A DNA stretch of 7,674 nt from Balneolaceae bacterium. GTDB lineage: Bacteria; Bacteroidota; Rhodothermia; Balneolales; Balneolaceae. The stretch is from NCBI GenBank assembly GCA_007129085.1, contig SKWF01000278.1:1-7674 (forward strand). The letters run 5' to 3'. Made by a program: the position numbers and the translations under genes. The first letter of the stretch is position 1. Each line of letters opens with the position of its first letter. The notes beneath the pieces are model-generated. The model did not search any database. It was not told the DNA's origin and was given only the letters and a program-made list of their open reading frames with translations. Below, one piece after another: positions 6,863 through 7,674 of the stretch.

Positions 6863-7674
6863 CTACTTCTTCTTATGAAGAACGATACGAAGCAGCTTCG
6901 CCAATTTCTTTTTCATTTTCTGCCGCGGCACGATAAAATCAAGGAAACCGTGATCGAGCAGGTATTCTGCCGTCTGAAATCCATCGGGTAAATCACGTCC
7001 TATCGTCTGCTTAATAACACGCGGTCCGGCAAATCCAATCAGCGCACCGGGCTCGGAAATGTTGAAATCTCCCAGCATGGCGTAACTCGCGGTTACTCCA
7101 CCCGTTGTGGGATTTGTCATAAATGAGATGTAGGGCACTTTCGCCTCATCGAGCTGCGCAAGTTTTGCGGATGTTTTTGCCATCTGCATCAAACTGAGCA
7201 CACTCTCCATCATGCGGGCGCCACCGGATTGCGAAATAATAATCAGCGGCTTTTCTTCCTCCCGTGCGTGATCAATCGCCACACCCAAACGCTCACCCAC
7301 AACCGATCCCATGCTTCCAAAAAAAAAAAAAAAGTCCATGGCGGCAATAACCACATCCAGATCTTCCATCTTTCCTGTACCTACTCGGCAGGCATCGGTC
7401 AGATCTGTTTTGCCCTGGTAGGTCTTCAGACGGTCTTTATATTTCTTTCGGTCCTCAAAGTTCAGCGGGTCCGTCGGCAGAATATCGGCGCCCAGTTCTT
7501 CAAACTTTCCGTCATCAAACAGAAAGGAGAAGTACTGCTTGCTGCCAATTCTAAAATGATAGCCGCTGAGCGGATCTACCCAGAGATTCTCCTCCAGTTC
7601 ACGCCGGTGGATTGTTTCGCCGGTTGTGGGAACTTTAATCCACACACCTTCCGGCATATCTTTCTTTTTATCGG
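6863..7674 (-). CDS. accD: Acetyl-CoA carboxylase carboxyltransferase beta subunit (5' end outside window)
   Basis: AccD pairs with AccA to transfer the carboxyl group from carboxybiotin to acetyl-CoA, making malonyl-CoA for fatty-acid synthesis. The frame is open to the window edge (DKKKD precedes MPEGVW). Family members usually have about 20 residues before MPEG, so the ATG at 7657 is probably internal. Numbering from MPEG as 1, conserved carboxyltransferase motifs include GSMGSVVGE (114-122), SQSGGARMME (142-151), LMQMAKTSAKLAQL (156-169), PTTGGVTASYAMLGD (183-197) and EPGALIGFAGPRVI (202-215). Two oddities stand out. The zinc-ribbon cysteines (CxxC-x15-CxxC) are replaced by V9, T12, D28 and S31. 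Residues 109-113 are five phenylalanines encoded by a 15-nt T run, replacing the usual F-[SA]-F-x-G before GSMGS. The frame stays intact, so the gene may be functional. Confidence 0.95.
   Translation of the reverse strand, partial: DKKKDMPEGVWIKVPTTGETIHRRELEENLWVDPLSGYHFRIGSKQYFSFLFDDGKFEELGADILPTDPLNFEDRKKYKDRLKTYQGKTDLTDACRVGTGKMEDLDVVIAAMDFFFFFGSMGSVVGERLGVAIDHAREEEKPLIIISQSGGARMMESVLSLMQMAKTSAKLAQLDEAKVPYISFMTNPTTGGVTASYAMLGDFNISEPGALIGFAGPRVIKQTIGRDLPDGFQTAEYLLDHGFLDFIVPRQKMKKKLAKLLRIVLHKKK
7319..7333. repeat. accD: 15-nt A/T homopolymer inside accD
   Basis: Fifteen consecutive A on the plus strand (T on the coding strand) encode exactly five Phe codons between Asp108 and Gly114 of AccD. 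The repeat length keeps the reading frame. One extra T would reach a TGA nine codons later. One T fewer would reach a TGA about 25 codons later. It is by far the longest homopolymer in the window. Confidence 0.97.

Noticed and set aside
1..7674. CRISPR array, tRNA, mobile element or phage genes
   Set aside because: No spaced repeats, cloverleaf, transposase, integrase or terminal repeats were seen on reading both strands.

Overview
This window looks like chromosomal housekeeping DNA from a Bacteroidota-type bacterium. Balneolota (Balneola/Rhodohalobacter relatives) is my best guess. The signs are a moderate-GC genome, a DUF3109 cysteine-cluster gene joined to rpoN, a short Obg GTPase without the C-terminal OCT extension, weak Shine-Dalgarno sequences and frequent TTG starts. 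The taxonomic placement is inference from protein character; no marker here settles it.

Layout. Positions 1-311 (minus) hold the first 103 codons of serS. A 202-bp divergent intergenic region follows (312-513), carrying an 8+8 bp perfect palindrome beside a TTGACT box. An Lrp/AsnC-family regulator (514-993, plus) reads directly into an unrecognised secreted/multi-membrane-span protein (1007-2488, plus) 13 bp later, so the two probably form an operon. The remainder is on the minus strand, written here in transcription order: accD (7674-6863, 5' end outside the window), a strong intrinsic terminator (6828-6792), then a tightly packed group obg (6752-5754), dprA (5776-4652), a DUF3109 gene (4596-4009) and rpoN (4016-2493). 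obg/dprA overlap by 23 nt and DUF3109/rpoN by 8 nt. rpoN ends 4 bp from the end of the convergent membrane-protein gene. I see no tRNA, rRNA, CRISPR, insertion sequence or attachment site.

How the genes fit together. The minus-strand group combines core functions: fatty-acid precursor synthesis (AccD), ribosome maturation/stress GTPase (Obg), single-strand DNA handling for transformation (DprA) and the alternative sigma-54 factor (RpoN). The plus-strand pair is a local regulator plus a membrane protein of unknown role, and the palindrome upstream is a natural candidate for autoregulation.

No new multi-gene defence or mobile system is visible. The most unusual signals are in accD: a 15-nt poly-T tract in the coding strand that replaces a conserved glycine-containing motif with five phenylalanines, and complete loss of the four zinc-ribbon cysteines. 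The Lrp-linked membrane protein and the palindromic promoter region are the next most worthwhile items.
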